The position numbers and the translations under genes are program-made. The notes under the pieces were generated by a model, which was not told where the DNA came from, searched no databases, and saw nothing but the letters and a program-made list of their open reading frames with translations. This document shows positions 26,205 to 36,073 of a stretch of DNA of 64,000 nucleotides, in pieces. Origin of the DNA: Myxococcales bacterium (GTDB taxonomy: Bacteria; Myxococcota_A; Bradymonadia; UBA7976; UBA1532); assembly GCA_020633555.1 (NCBI GenBank), contig JACKDL010000001.1, forward strand, positions 372,001 to 436,000, written 5' to 3'. Every line of letters begins with the position of its first letter. Position 1 is the first letter of the stretch.

Positions 26205-26413
26205 GCGGCGCCCCCGTCCACCGCAGCGTCCTCGGGCTGGGCGCCATCGGGCGAGCTGGCGTCCGGGGTGGCGCCGTCAGCGGCGGGCCCGGGCGCCTCG
26301 ATCCGGCGGACCGGGGTCATGTCGGGCCCTGCGTCACGGGCGGGCACGGACCGCTCAGTCTCGCAGGCCACGAGCAGGCCAGCAGCCACCACGAGCGCCC
26401 AGGACCACTTCAT
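26201..26413 (-). CDS. Tiny lipoprotein coupled to histidine kinase
   Basis: 70 residues from ATG 26413. Signal peptide MKWSWALVVAAGLLVAC ends in lipobox LVAC (Cys17). The mature 54 residues are a disordered Asp/Ala/Pro/Gly-rich chain with no recognisable domain. A longer in-frame start at 26497 exists but would bury the signal peptide, so I reject it. The stop overlaps the GTG of the histidine kinase gene. It may simply be a spacer or tether; a direct sensory role for a soluble cytoplasmic kinase is hard to picture. Confidence 0.65.
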   Translation of the reverse strand: MKWSWALVVAAGLLVACETERSVPARDAGPDMTPVRRIEAPGPAADGATPDASSPDGAQPEDAAVDGGAA

Positions 26414-26499
26414 CGAGCCACTCCGCGCGAGGAAAGAGAGGTAGTCTCCCACGGGGATGCGCGGGGCGCCAGCGCGCTGGCTCAGGCCCGCCCACAAGG

Positions 26500-26529
26500 T
26501 TGCGGGTCGCGGGGCGACGGCTCTATAAC
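26500..26529 (+). promoter_or_regulatory. Probable sigma-70 promoter TTGCGG-N18-TATAAC
   Basis: TTGCGG (26500-26505) and TATAAC (26524-26529) are 18 bases apart, 34 bases before ATG 26563. TATAAC matches five of six -10 consensus positions. It would drive the two FHA genes. Confidence 0.5.
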
Positions 26530-26562
26530 TCGTGGGTCGTTCAGCCCGCTACGGAGCCCGCC

Positions 26563-27360
26563 ATGGGAGCCACCCTTCAGTGCAGCCACTGCGGCGCCGA
26601 GGTGCCGGTGGAGCACCGCTTCTGCGGTGCCTGTGGCAGCCCCATGAAGAGCGCCGAGCCCAGCGCCGCCAAGACCGAGTTCTTCGGCGGCCCCGCGACC
26701 GCGGGCAAGCCGGCGCGCCTGATCCTGATCCGCGGCGAGGGCATGGACGGGGTGAGCTATCACCTCAACGCCAACGAGCACATCGCGGGCCGGAAGGCGG
26801 GCGCCATCCTGTTCCCCGAGGACCACTACCTGTCTCCCCGGCACGCCAACTTCTTCTACGAGAACGGCCAGCTCATGGTGAAGGACGAGGGCAGCCTGAA
26901 CGGCGTGTTCGTCCGCATCCAGGATCGGGCGCCCCTCGGGCACGGCGACGTCTTCCTCGCCGGCGAGGAGCTCCTGCAGGTGCACTGGACCGAGCTGGCC
27001 AGCGGCGGCGTGTCGCCCGATCACACCCACTTCTTCGGCAGCCCGCTGCCCATCAGCTCTCGGCGGATCACGCAGATCTTCGAGGGGGGCCGCCCGGGCC
27101 TGACCCATCTGGTGCGCGGGGGCACGGTGAGCATCGGTCGTGAGGGCTGTGACCTCGACTTTCCCTATGATCGCTTCATCAGCGGCAGCCATTGCCGGGT
27201 CGAGTTCGGCCCGGACGGCGCGACCCTGGTGGACGAGGGCTCGCGCAACGGCACGTACGTGCGGATCCAGGGGCCGCGGCCGCTGGCCCATGGCGACTAT
27301 CTGTTCGTGGGCAAGCAGTTGCTGCGGGTCGAGATGACCGCAGCGGGAGGCGCCCGGTGA
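26563..27360 (+). CDS. Zinc-ribbon protein with two FHA domains (FHA pair, gene 1)
   Basis: 265 residues, cytoplasmic. A double-zinc-ribbon-like N-terminus has C7-x2-C10 and C21-x2-C24. Two FHA domains follow: about 50-150 (GRKAGAILF, LSPRHANFF, DEGSLNGVFVRI) and about 165-260 (IGREGCDLDF, ISGSHCRVEF, DEGSRNGTYVRI). The phosphopeptide-binding residues Gly-Arg, Ser-x-x-His and the Asn-Gly pair are all in place in the second domain; the first has SPRH and LNG. FHA domains bind phosphothreonine, so substrates of the Ser/Thr kinases encoded here are candidate partners. The gene's stop overlaps the GTG of a larger relative. Confidence 0.85.
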   Translation: MGATLQCSHCGAEVPVEHRFCGACGSPMKSAEPSAAKTEFFGGPATAGKPARLILIRGEGMDGVSYHLNANEHIAGRKAGAILFPEDHYLSPRHANFFYENGQLMVKDEGSLNGVFVRIQDRAPLGHGDVFLAGEELLQVHWTELASGGVSPDHTHFFGSPLPISSRRITQIFEGGRPGLTHLVRGGTVSIGREGCDLDFPYDRFISGSHCRVEFGPDGATLVDEGSRNGTYVRIQGPRPLAHGDYLFVGKQLLRVEMTAAGGAR

Positions 27361-28709
27361 TCGTCTGCCCGACCTGCGACCGTCGCAACGAAGACCACTA
27401 CAAGTTCTGCCTGGGCTGTGGCACCGAGCTGACGGGGGCTGAGCGCGAGGCCGAGCCGGCCACCGCGCCGGCGGCGGCGCCGAAGGCCGAGCCCGCCTCC
27501 AAGCCCAGCCGGGCGGTGCCGGCGGCCACGGCGTTGCCAAAGGCGACGCCCTTGCGCGTGGCGCCGGCGATCGCGGCTGCACCGGTGGTGGTGGCGCCGG
27601 CCTCGACGCCGGTGGCCAAGCGCCCCGGACCCGCACCCGAGCCCGATGTGGCCGAGCCCGAGCTGCCCGAGCAGGAGGCGCCGGCCAGCGAGCCCCCGAC
27701 GGCCGCGCCGGTGGAGGCGCCCGCAGCTCCCCCCGTGGCAGCCGCGGCCTTGGTGGCGCCCGAGCCGGTGGCGCTGACGCCCAAGCCGGCGCGCGTCGTC
27801 ATGGTGGGCCCGGCCCCCGAGGACGACGTGGGCTCGACCCAGAACGAGCTGGAGGCGGTGGGCGAGGACGACGCCCCCGACGGCTCGCTGCTGGGCATGC
27901 CGCCGCCCCCGTCCGTGGAGCAGGTCTCGGCCGATCCGCGCGCCTGCCGGAGCTGCGGGGCGCACGTCCCTGAGGGCTTCAAGTTCTGCGGCGTGTGCGG
28001 GTCGCGCTTCGAGCTGGCGTCGGTGCCGGTTCAGGCCACCCCGGCGGTGGTGGGGGGCGTCGAGCACCGCGCCCGGCTGCTGCTGATTCACCCGGACGGC
28101 ACGGAGGGCGAGGCCTTCCCGCTCGACACGGGTGAGACCACCATCGGTCGGAACCACGCGCTGCCCTTGTTCCGCAACGACGCGTTCCTGTCGCCCCGCC
28201 ACGCCACCTTCTTCTTCGTGCGGGGTCAGCTCTTCGTGCGGGACGAGGGGAGCCTGAACGGGATCTTCCTGCGCATCAAAGCCGAGGTTGAGCTGTTCCA
28301 CCGGGACATGTTCCGCATCGGGCAGCAGCTCCTGCGCTTCGAGGAGATGAGCCAGGTGCGGCCCGCGGTGCCCGGGGCAGGGGATGGCACCACAGTGCTC
28401 GGCTCGCCGGTGCGGGGCGCCTGGGGCCGCCTGGCGCTCGTGGTGGGCATGCAGTCCCACGGCAGCGTCTGGGTCCTTCGGCGCCCCGAGGAGCAGCTCG
28501 GCCGGGAGCGGGGCGAGATCCTGTTCCCCGAGGATGGCTTCGTCAGTGGCGGGCACTGCAAGCTGCTGACGCGGGACGGCCGGTTCTTCCTGCGCGACAT
28601 CGGCAGCACGAACGGCAGCTACCTGCGCATCAAGGGCGAGGGCATCCTGGCCCAGGGCGACCTGCTGCTGTTGGGCCAGCAACTCTTCAAGGTGGATCTG
28701 CTGAGCTGA
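27357..28709 (+). CDS. Zinc-ribbon protein with Ala/Pro linker and two FHA domains (FHA pair, gene 2)
   Basis: 450 residues from GTG 27357 (GTGA overlap). It contains two zinc ribbons: C4-x2-C7/C18-x2-C21 at the N-terminus, and a second starting at C197 (CRSCGAH, FCGVCG) after an Ala/Pro/Glu-rich linker of about 170 residues. Two FHA domains complete the protein (about 240-345 with TIGRNHALPLF, SPRHATFF, DEGSLNGIFLRI; about 360-450 with SGGHCKLL, DIGSTNGSYLRI). The second half repeats the layout of the neighbouring gene, so the pair arose by duplication with linker growth. The two may form a scaffold recognising phosphothreonine proteins. No catalytic domain is present. Confidence 0.83.
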   Translation: MIVCPTCDRRNEDHYKFCLGCGTELTGAEREAEPATAPAAAPKAEPASKPSRAVPAATALPKATPLRVAPAIAAAPVVVAPASTPVAKRPGPAPEPDVAEPELPEQEAPASEPPTAAPVEAPAAPPVAAAALVAPEPVALTPKPARVVMVGPAPEDDVGSTQNELEAVGEDDAPDGSLLGMPPPPSVEQVSADPRACRSCGAHVPEGFKFCGVCGSRFELASVPVQATPAVVGGVEHRARLLLIHPDGTEGEAFPLDTGETTIGRNHALPLFRNDAFLSPRHATFFFVRGQLFVRDEGSLNGIFLRIKAEVELFHRDMFRIGQQLLRFEEMSQVRPAVPGAGDGTTVLGSPVRGAWGRLALVVGMQSHGSVWVLRRPEEQLGRERGEILFPEDGFVSGGHCKLLTRDGRFFLRDIGSTNGSYLRIKGEGILAQGDLLLLGQQLFKVDLLS

Positions 28710-28718
28710 TCCTGCCCG

Positions 28719-28751
28719 GCGCGCCCGGGCCCTCGGGGGCCTTGGGCGCGC
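28719..28751. terminator. Strong GC hairpin between convergent genes
   Basis: GCGCGCCC (28719-28726) pairs with GGGCGCGC (28744-28751), continued by G-U pairs and an inner GCCC/GGGC stem. It is placed between the FHA pair and the convergent hydrolase gene. There is no T tract. Confidence 0.5.
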
Positions 28752-28772
28752 GCTCCGACTGCACCGACGAGG

Positions 28773-29633
28773 TCACAGCCGGTCGAGGAAGTCCTGGACC
28801 GCCAGGTTGACCTGCGTGGGGTGCTCGATGGGGCACGCGTGGGCGCCGTCCTCCACCGTCAGCAAGGTGGCGTCGGGGATCCGCTCGGCCATCTCGGCCG
28901 ACAGGCGCGCCGGCGTGAACTGGTCGTTCTCACCGGCGATGACGAGCACGGGCACGTCGATCTGGGCCAGCCAGTCGCCGGCACTGTGCCGGCCCGCCTC
29001 GCCGAGCATGGTGAAGAAGACGCCCGGATCCATCTGGGCCATGTGATCCAGGTACCGGGTGACGTCAGCGCGGCGGGTGAGATCGGGGTGCATCTCGGTC
29101 ATCAGCGCGATGTAGCTGGCCAGGGGCAACCGGAAGCCACGGCGCCACAGGCCGGCCAGCGGACGCCCACCCAGGCGAACCACCCGCTGGATCACCGGCA
29201 GGATCCGCTCGGCCAGATGCCCGTCACGGAACGTGGCCAGAGGGTGGCCGTAGCTGCCGGCCATGAGCACCAGGCCCTTGATCCGTGCGCCGTCACGGCG
29301 CCACAGCTCCAGGCAGACCTGAACGCCCATGCTGTGTCCGATGGCCACCGCGTCGGTGATGCCCAGGGCGTCCATGAGCTCGCGCCAGTCGTCCGCGTGA
29401 TCCTGAATGCGCGCACGGTCGGGATCGGCCGGAGGATCGCTGAGCCCGTGCCCGCGCATGTGCAGATGGATCACCTGCCCCCGGGGCGTCAGGGCCGGGA
29501 GGGCGTAGCGCCAGATGTAGCCGTCGCAGCCGATGCCGTCCGCCAGGAGCAGCGTCGGGCCGTCGCCCGGCTCGCCGTGGATCTCGTACCACAAGCGGGT
29601 GCCATCGCTGGCGGTGAACCAACGGTCGGTCAC
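28773..29633 (-). CDS. Alpha/beta-hydrolase
   Basis: 286 residues from GTG 29633, which overlaps the stop of the upstream lipoprotein gene (GTGA). An alternative start at 29648 would add five residues. The catalytic triad is clear: nucleophile Ser101 in GHSMG, Asp237 in AGENDQF and His265 in DGAHACP. The oxyanion-hole region is DGIGCDG, and HMRGHGLSD is a typical fold motif. No signal peptide, so cytoplasmic. The family includes esterases, lactonases and C-C hydrolases; substrate cannot be told. It is the last gene of the bactofilin-pyrE operon. Confidence 0.88.
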   Translation of the reverse strand: MTDRWFTASDGTRLWYEIHGEPGDGPTLLLADGIGCDGYIWRYALPALTPRGQVIHLHMRGHGLSDPPADPDRARIQDHADDWRELMDALGITDAVAIGHSMGVQVCLELWRRDGARIKGLVLMAGSYGHPLATFRDGHLAERILPVIQRVVRLGGRPLAGLWRRGFRLPLASYIALMTEMHPDLTRRADVTRYLDHMAQMDPGVFFTMLGEAGRHSAGDWLAQIDVPVLVIAGENDQFTPARLSAEMAERIPDATLLTVEDGAHACPIEHPTQVNLAVQDFLDRL

Positions 29634-30223
29634 GGGGCCACCTCCCACAGCAGATCCACCGTGGCGGGCGGACCGGCGAAGCGCAGCCGCACCGGCTCAT
29701 CGCCGCGGCGCGGCGGAAACGTCACCCAGTACAGCGTGTGCATGGGGGTCACGTGCGGGAAGTAGGCCTTCAGGCTGAACAGCGCGCGCAGATCGAGGCG
29801 CCGGATCGAGAGCGGCGGCACCTGCCCGTCGGGCTTCACCAGCCGCACCTGCAGGGTGGGGCGGGGCTTGTCGAGGTCGTTCCACACCAGATCGTTGGTG
29901 ACCAGGGCCACCAGAAACTGCTGGGTGGTGTCCGCCTGCGCGACCCGGCCGCGCACGCGGTCCGTGGCCTCGGTGCCGGTGAGGCCCAGGACCTCCACCT
30001 CTTCACGGGCGTAGGCCTCGGCAAAGGCCGGCGAGAGCAGGGTGGCGTCCACGAGCAGGCGCGACTCCAGATCCTGGTACGCCTCGCCGTGGCGGGTCCA
30101 GGCGGCGACCTGGTCCTCGTAGCTGCCCTGCTGCGCGGCGGGATCAGGGCGCCAGCGCACGGGGCCGGGGCCGCCGCATGCCAGCAGCAGCCCGCCCAGG
30201 CCGGCGACGAGGAGCGCGCGCAC
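29630..30223 (-). CDS. Lipoprotein of unknown function in bactofilin operon
   Basis: 197 residues from GTG 30223. Signal peptide MRALLVAGLGGLLLAC has lipidated Cys16. The mature part has a helical first third (about 30-75) and a beta-rich remainder ending in WVTFPPRRGDEPVRLRFAGPP. I do not recognise the family. It starts on the base immediately after pyrE ends and its stop overlaps the hydrolase start, so it is firmly within the operon. Confidence 0.7.
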   Translation of the reverse strand: MRALLVAGLGGLLLACGGPGPVRWRPDPAAQQGSYEDQVAAWTRHGEAYQDLESRLLVDATLLSPAFAEAYAREEVEVLGLTGTEATDRVRGRVAQADTTQQFLVALVTNDLVWNDLDKPRPTLQVRLVKPDGQVPPLSIRRLDLRALFSLKAYFPHVTPMHTLYWVTFPPRRGDEPVRLRFAGPPATVDLLWEVAP

Positions 30224-30793
30224 TCAGGTCAGTTCGCGGACGTGGAACAGGGTCTCGACGACGAGCCCGCTGGCCCGCAGGTTGTCGAGGCCCCCGGCGC
30301 CGCGGTCGAGGATGCAGACGATGCCCACCGGTACCAGCCGCTCCTCGCGAATGTGGTCGATGGCTTTCAGGGTGGTGCCGCCCGTGGTGACCACGTCCTC
30401 GAGGACGATCACCGGGGTGCCGTCGGGCAGGTTGCGCCGCCCTTCGACCCACGCGCCCGTGCCGTGACCCTTGGCCGTCTTGCGGACGATGAAGGCGGGC
30501 AGGGGCCGGCCAGCGTGCCAGGCTGCCAGGCTCACCGCGGTCGCCAACGGATCGGCGCCCAGGGTCATGCCCCCGACGCCGCCCGCCTTGCGCCCGACCT
30601 GGGCCTCGATGCGCTGGACCGCCTGGTACATGTGGTGGCCGAGCGCCACCGCGCCCTCGGGGTGCAAGGCGGTCTGCTTGCAGTCGACGTAGAAGTCGCT
30701 GTGCGCCCCCGAGGCCAGCGTCACGGCGCGGCGCTCGAAGGAGAGGGACGCCAGGAGCTGTCGCAACCGCTCCCGGTCGGGCGCCGCGTTCAC
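30224..30793 (-). CDS. pyrE: Orotate phosphoribosyltransferase
   Basis: 189-residue enzyme of de novo pyrimidine synthesis that joins orotate and PRPP to give OMP. The PRPP-binding loop VIVLEDVVTTGGTT is near residues 125-138, and the catalytic flexible loop region with KTAKGHGTGAWVEG precedes it. The N-terminal FYVDCKQTALHPEG matches PyrE of the short family. The GTG at 30793 overlaps the upstream bactofilin stop (GTGA). A housekeeping pyrimidine gene inside a cytoskeletal operon is unusual and may reflect shared expression with growth. Confidence 0.93.
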   Translation of the reverse strand: MNAAPDRERLRQLLASLSFERRAVTLASGAHSDFYVDCKQTALHPEGAVALGHHMYQAVQRIEAQVGRKAGGVGGMTLGADPLATAVSLAAWHAGRPLPAFIVRKTAKGHGTGAWVEGRRNLPDGTPVIVLEDVVTTGGTTLKAIDHIREERLVPVGIVCILDRGAGGLDNLRASGLVVETLFHVRELT

Positions 30794-31329
30794 GCCTCGC
30801 CCTTCTCGGTGCCCTTGGCCTTGGCCTTGGGCTTGGCGTCCTTCTTGGCCTCGGGCTCCGGGGCGGGGGGCGCCTCGACGGGGGCGCTCGCCCGGGGCGG
30901 CGCGGGCCGCGGCGCGGGCTTGCGGGCCGGCGGCGGGGCGGCCCGGCCGGGCGTCGCGGGGCGGCGCGCCGGGGCGCTGCGCCGAGGCGCCTCGTCTTCG
31001 TCCGGGGCGTCGCCCATGTCGATGAGGCCGCGGATCTTGGCGCCCTCATGGACGATGATCCGCGGCGCCGAGAGATCGCCGACGACGCGGGCGGTCTTGA
31101 AGAGCTCGATGACGTCGCTGGCCTGCACGTCGCCCACCAGGATGCCGTGCACCTCCAGCCGGTCCACCGCGCACTCGGCGTCCACGCGGGCCGCCGTGTC
31201 GATGAAGAGGGCGCCCTCCAGGTGCACCGTGCCCTGGACGTTGCCGAAGACCTGCACGTCCTCGGCGCCCTCGAGGCGGCCGCTGATCCGCGTGCCCGCG
31301 GCGATGACGGTGCCTTCTTGGCGAGCCAC
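30790..31329 (-). CDS. Bactofilin with long basic/proline-rich C-terminal tail
   Basis: 179 residues from GTG 31329. A bactofilin beta-helix spans about 5-105, with short repeats such as GRLEGAEDVQVFGNVQG and HLEGALFIDTAARVDAE. A disordered Ala/Pro/Arg tail follows, ending in alternating Lys/Ala (KPKAKAKG). Bactofilins form nucleotide-independent filaments that scaffold cell-shape, polarity or chromosome-segregation proteins; the tail may recruit partners, as tails do in myxobacterial BacP-type proteins. It is the third bactofilin of the set and overlaps pyrE. Confidence 0.88.
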   Translation of the reverse strand: MARQEGTVIAAGTRISGRLEGAEDVQVFGNVQGTVHLEGALFIDTAARVDAECAVDRLEVHGILVGDVQASDVIELFKTARVVGDLSAPRIIVHEGAKIRGLIDMGDAPDEDEAPRRSAPARRPATPGRAAPPPARKPAPRPAPPRASAPVEAPPAPEPEAKKDAKPKAKAKGTEKGEA

Positions 31330-31331
31330 CC

Positions 31332-31652
31332 TCAGCGCTCCACGTCCATGTCGATGTTGCCCTTGAACAGGGCACCGTCGGCGATGAGGATCCGCGGGGC
31401 CTTGATGTCGCCGACCATCTTGCCGTCGGCCTTCAGCTCCACGCGGCCGCCCGCGGTGACGTTGCCCGTCAGCACGCCCGCCACCTCGACCGACTCGGCC
31501 TCGACGTCCGCCTCGACGGCGGCGTTGGGCTCGACGAACACGCCCTCAGCCACGGCGATACGGCCCTTGACCGTGCCCTGGACGATGACGGGCTCTTCCC
31601 CGGCGATCTCGCCGTCGATGACGATGCTGCTCCCGATGACGGTGTTGGCCAT
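31332..31652 (-). CDS. Bactofilin (short form, second of three)
   Basis: 106 residues that are almost entirely the polymerising beta-helix: IDGEIAGEEPVIVQGTVKGRI, AVEADVEAESVEVAGVLTGNV and KADGKMVGDIKAPRI show the six-to-seven-residue rungs. Tails are minimal. The ATG at 31652 is preceded by GGAGGAGG on the coding strand. It sits 2 bases before the third bactofilin. Confidence 0.9.
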   Translation of the reverse strand: MANTVIGSSIVIDGEIAGEEPVIVQGTVKGRIAVAEGVFVEPNAAVEADVEAESVEVAGVLTGNVTAGGRVELKADGKMVGDIKAPRILIADGALFKGNIDMDVER

Positions 31653-31717
31653 GGCGGGTGCTTGCCTCCTCCGCTCGCGCGGGGTTCGGGTTGGGTTCGG
31701 GGCAGCGCCCCGGAGTC

Positions 31718-32065
31718 TCAGCGGCGGCGCCCGGCCGGGCGCGTGGGCACCCCACCGGGGATGTCGAAGTCCATCTCGACGCGCCCCTTGAAGTGGGCGC
31801 CGTCGGCCACGCTCAGGGTGGGCGTGCGCACATCGCCGACCAGGACGGCGCCCGCGTCCACGACGAGGCGGGCGCTGGCCTGGACCGCACCCTCGACGCG
31901 GCCTGAGACCTGGACGGTGGTGGCCTCGACGTCGGCGGCGACGACCGCGCCTTCGGCCACGTCCAGCGCCTTGCGCAAACGAATGGCGCCCTCGACGCGG
32001 CCCTCGATGGTCAGGTCCTCGTCGCCGCTGATGGTGCCGCGTACGGTCGTGCCAGGCCCGATCAT
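31718..32065 (-). CDS. Bactofilin (first of three)
   Basis: 115 residues from ATG 32065, comprising a bactofilin core with rungs such as DEDLTIEGRVEGAIRL and SGRVEGAVQASARLVV and a short Arg-rich C-terminus (RPAGRRR). It is the first gene after a clear promoter at 32101-32130. A 65-base spacer separates it from the second bactofilin; the spacer holds a small GGGGC/GCCCC hairpin that might tune expression. Confidence 0.88.
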   Translation of the reverse strand: MIGPGTTVRGTISGDEDLTIEGRVEGAIRLRKALDVAEGAVVAADVEATTVQVSGRVEGAVQASARLVVDAGAVLVGDVRTPTLSVADGAHFKGRVEMDFDIPGGVPTRPAGRRR

Positions 32066-32100
32066 CGCCTGCTCCGTGGGGGTCTGAAGGTGGTCGGGGT

Positions 32101-32130
32101 CGTATAGCCCCTGGTCACGCCGGGTGTCAA
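32101..32130 (-). promoter_or_regulatory. Sigma-70 promoter TTGACA-N18-TATACG for bactofilin operon
   Basis: Read on the minus strand, a perfect TTGACA -35 box (complement of 32125-32130) is followed after 18 bases by TATACG (complement of 32101-32106). The start codon at 32065 lies about 35 bases beyond the -10. This is the best-matching promoter in the window. Confidence 0.62.
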
Positions 32131-32147
32131 CGCGCCCGGGTGGGGGC

Positions 32148-32657
32148 TCAGCCCTGCGGCGGGGCCCGCAGGATCCCCGCCGGCCGCTGCACAAAGGCGC
32201 CGGCCTGTGAGCGCAGCACCAGGGGGTCGGCCCCCGGCTGGAGCCAGAGCCCGACCTGCCAGGGGTGATTGAAGAACGTGTTGTGCAGCACCAGCTCGGC
32301 GTGCCCCGGCACCTGCGCGGTGGGGGCGCTGACATACCAGCCCAGCACCTCGGCCTCGCCGAAATGGGCCCGGACCGACGCGCCCGCGGCGCGCCACTCC
32401 TGGCGCAGGTGCCGCGAGAAGGTCGAGGCGTCGGGCACGTGGGTGCCGGCGATGAAGCCGTCCACCTCGACGTACGAGCTCTGGTCTTCGGGATCGCGGT
32501 AGTGGTGGCCCACCAGCAGGCCGACGCCGATCTGGTCGCTGCGCCAGCTGCCGCTGAAACGCAGCTCCTCGACGACGTCATGCCAGACGTACGCGAAGGG
32601 CGAAGCCTCGGGCCGTTCGGCGGCGTCGGGGCGCGGGCGGAGGAGGGGCTCGATCAC
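32148..32657 (-). CDS. MPN/JAB-like protein lacking the catalytic JAMM motif
   Basis: 169 residues from GTG 32657; longer starts reach into arginine-rich, likely non-coding sequence. The pattern VEVDGFIAG... AEVLGWYVSAP... ELVLHNTFFNHPWQVGLWLQPGAD follows the secondary structure of MPN/JAB1 domains, which read E-x-x-G-h-L-x-G... h-G-W-h-H-S-H-P... F...p..v.lv.dP. Here the zinc-binding HxHP is YVSAP, so peptidase activity is unlikely. A role as a binding module is possible. It lies 82 bases upstream of the bactofilins, beyond their own promoter. The family call is by eye and tentative. Confidence 0.6.
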   Translation of the reverse strand: MIEPLLRPRPDAAERPEASPFAYVWHDVVEELRFSGSWRSDQIGVGLLVGHHYRDPEDQSSYVEVDGFIAGTHVPDASTFSRHLRQEWRAAGASVRAHFGEAEVLGWYVSAPTAQVPGHAELVLHNTFFNHPWQVGLWLQPGADPLVLRSQAGAFVQRPAGILRAPPQG

Positions 32658-32866
32658 AACGGCGGTGTCGCACAAACGCTGCGGGTCTGCAACCCGCGCG
32701 CGCCAGGCCTGACCACGGCATGCGAGCGCTGGTACACTCCGCGGCGGCGCCGGTCGCCCGGGGCTCTCTCGGGGGCCGGCCAAGCCCCGGGGCAGGCGGG
32801 CCAAGGGTTCGGGTCCGCGCGCCGTCGTTGAAGGGGGCCCAAGGGGGACGCCGCAGTGGAGGGTCC
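32658..32866. other. Divergent intergenic region
   Basis: These 209 bases lie between the MPN-like gene and the MopE-like lipoprotein gene. CTGACC (32709-32714) and TACACT (32733-32738), 18 bases apart, could be a modest plus-strand promoter. GGAGGG just before ATG 32867 is a likely ribosome site. Frames continue open in both directions here but show arginine/proline-rich products, so I take the region as non-coding. Confidence 0.35.

Positions 32867-36069
<3,203 letters not shown>

Positions 36070-36073
<4 letters not shown>

Noticed and set aside
24132..26444. Long open frame of 770 residues on the plus strand opposite the histidine kinase
   Set aside because: It is antisense to a clear histidine kinase with all motifs, and its translation is His/Gly/Arg-rich with no domain. 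Long opposite-strand frames are normal in GC-rich DNA.
26414..26497. Extending the small lipoprotein to start at 26497
   Set aside because: The added 28 residues precede a standard signal peptide, look like translated promoter DNA and would prevent lipoprotein export.
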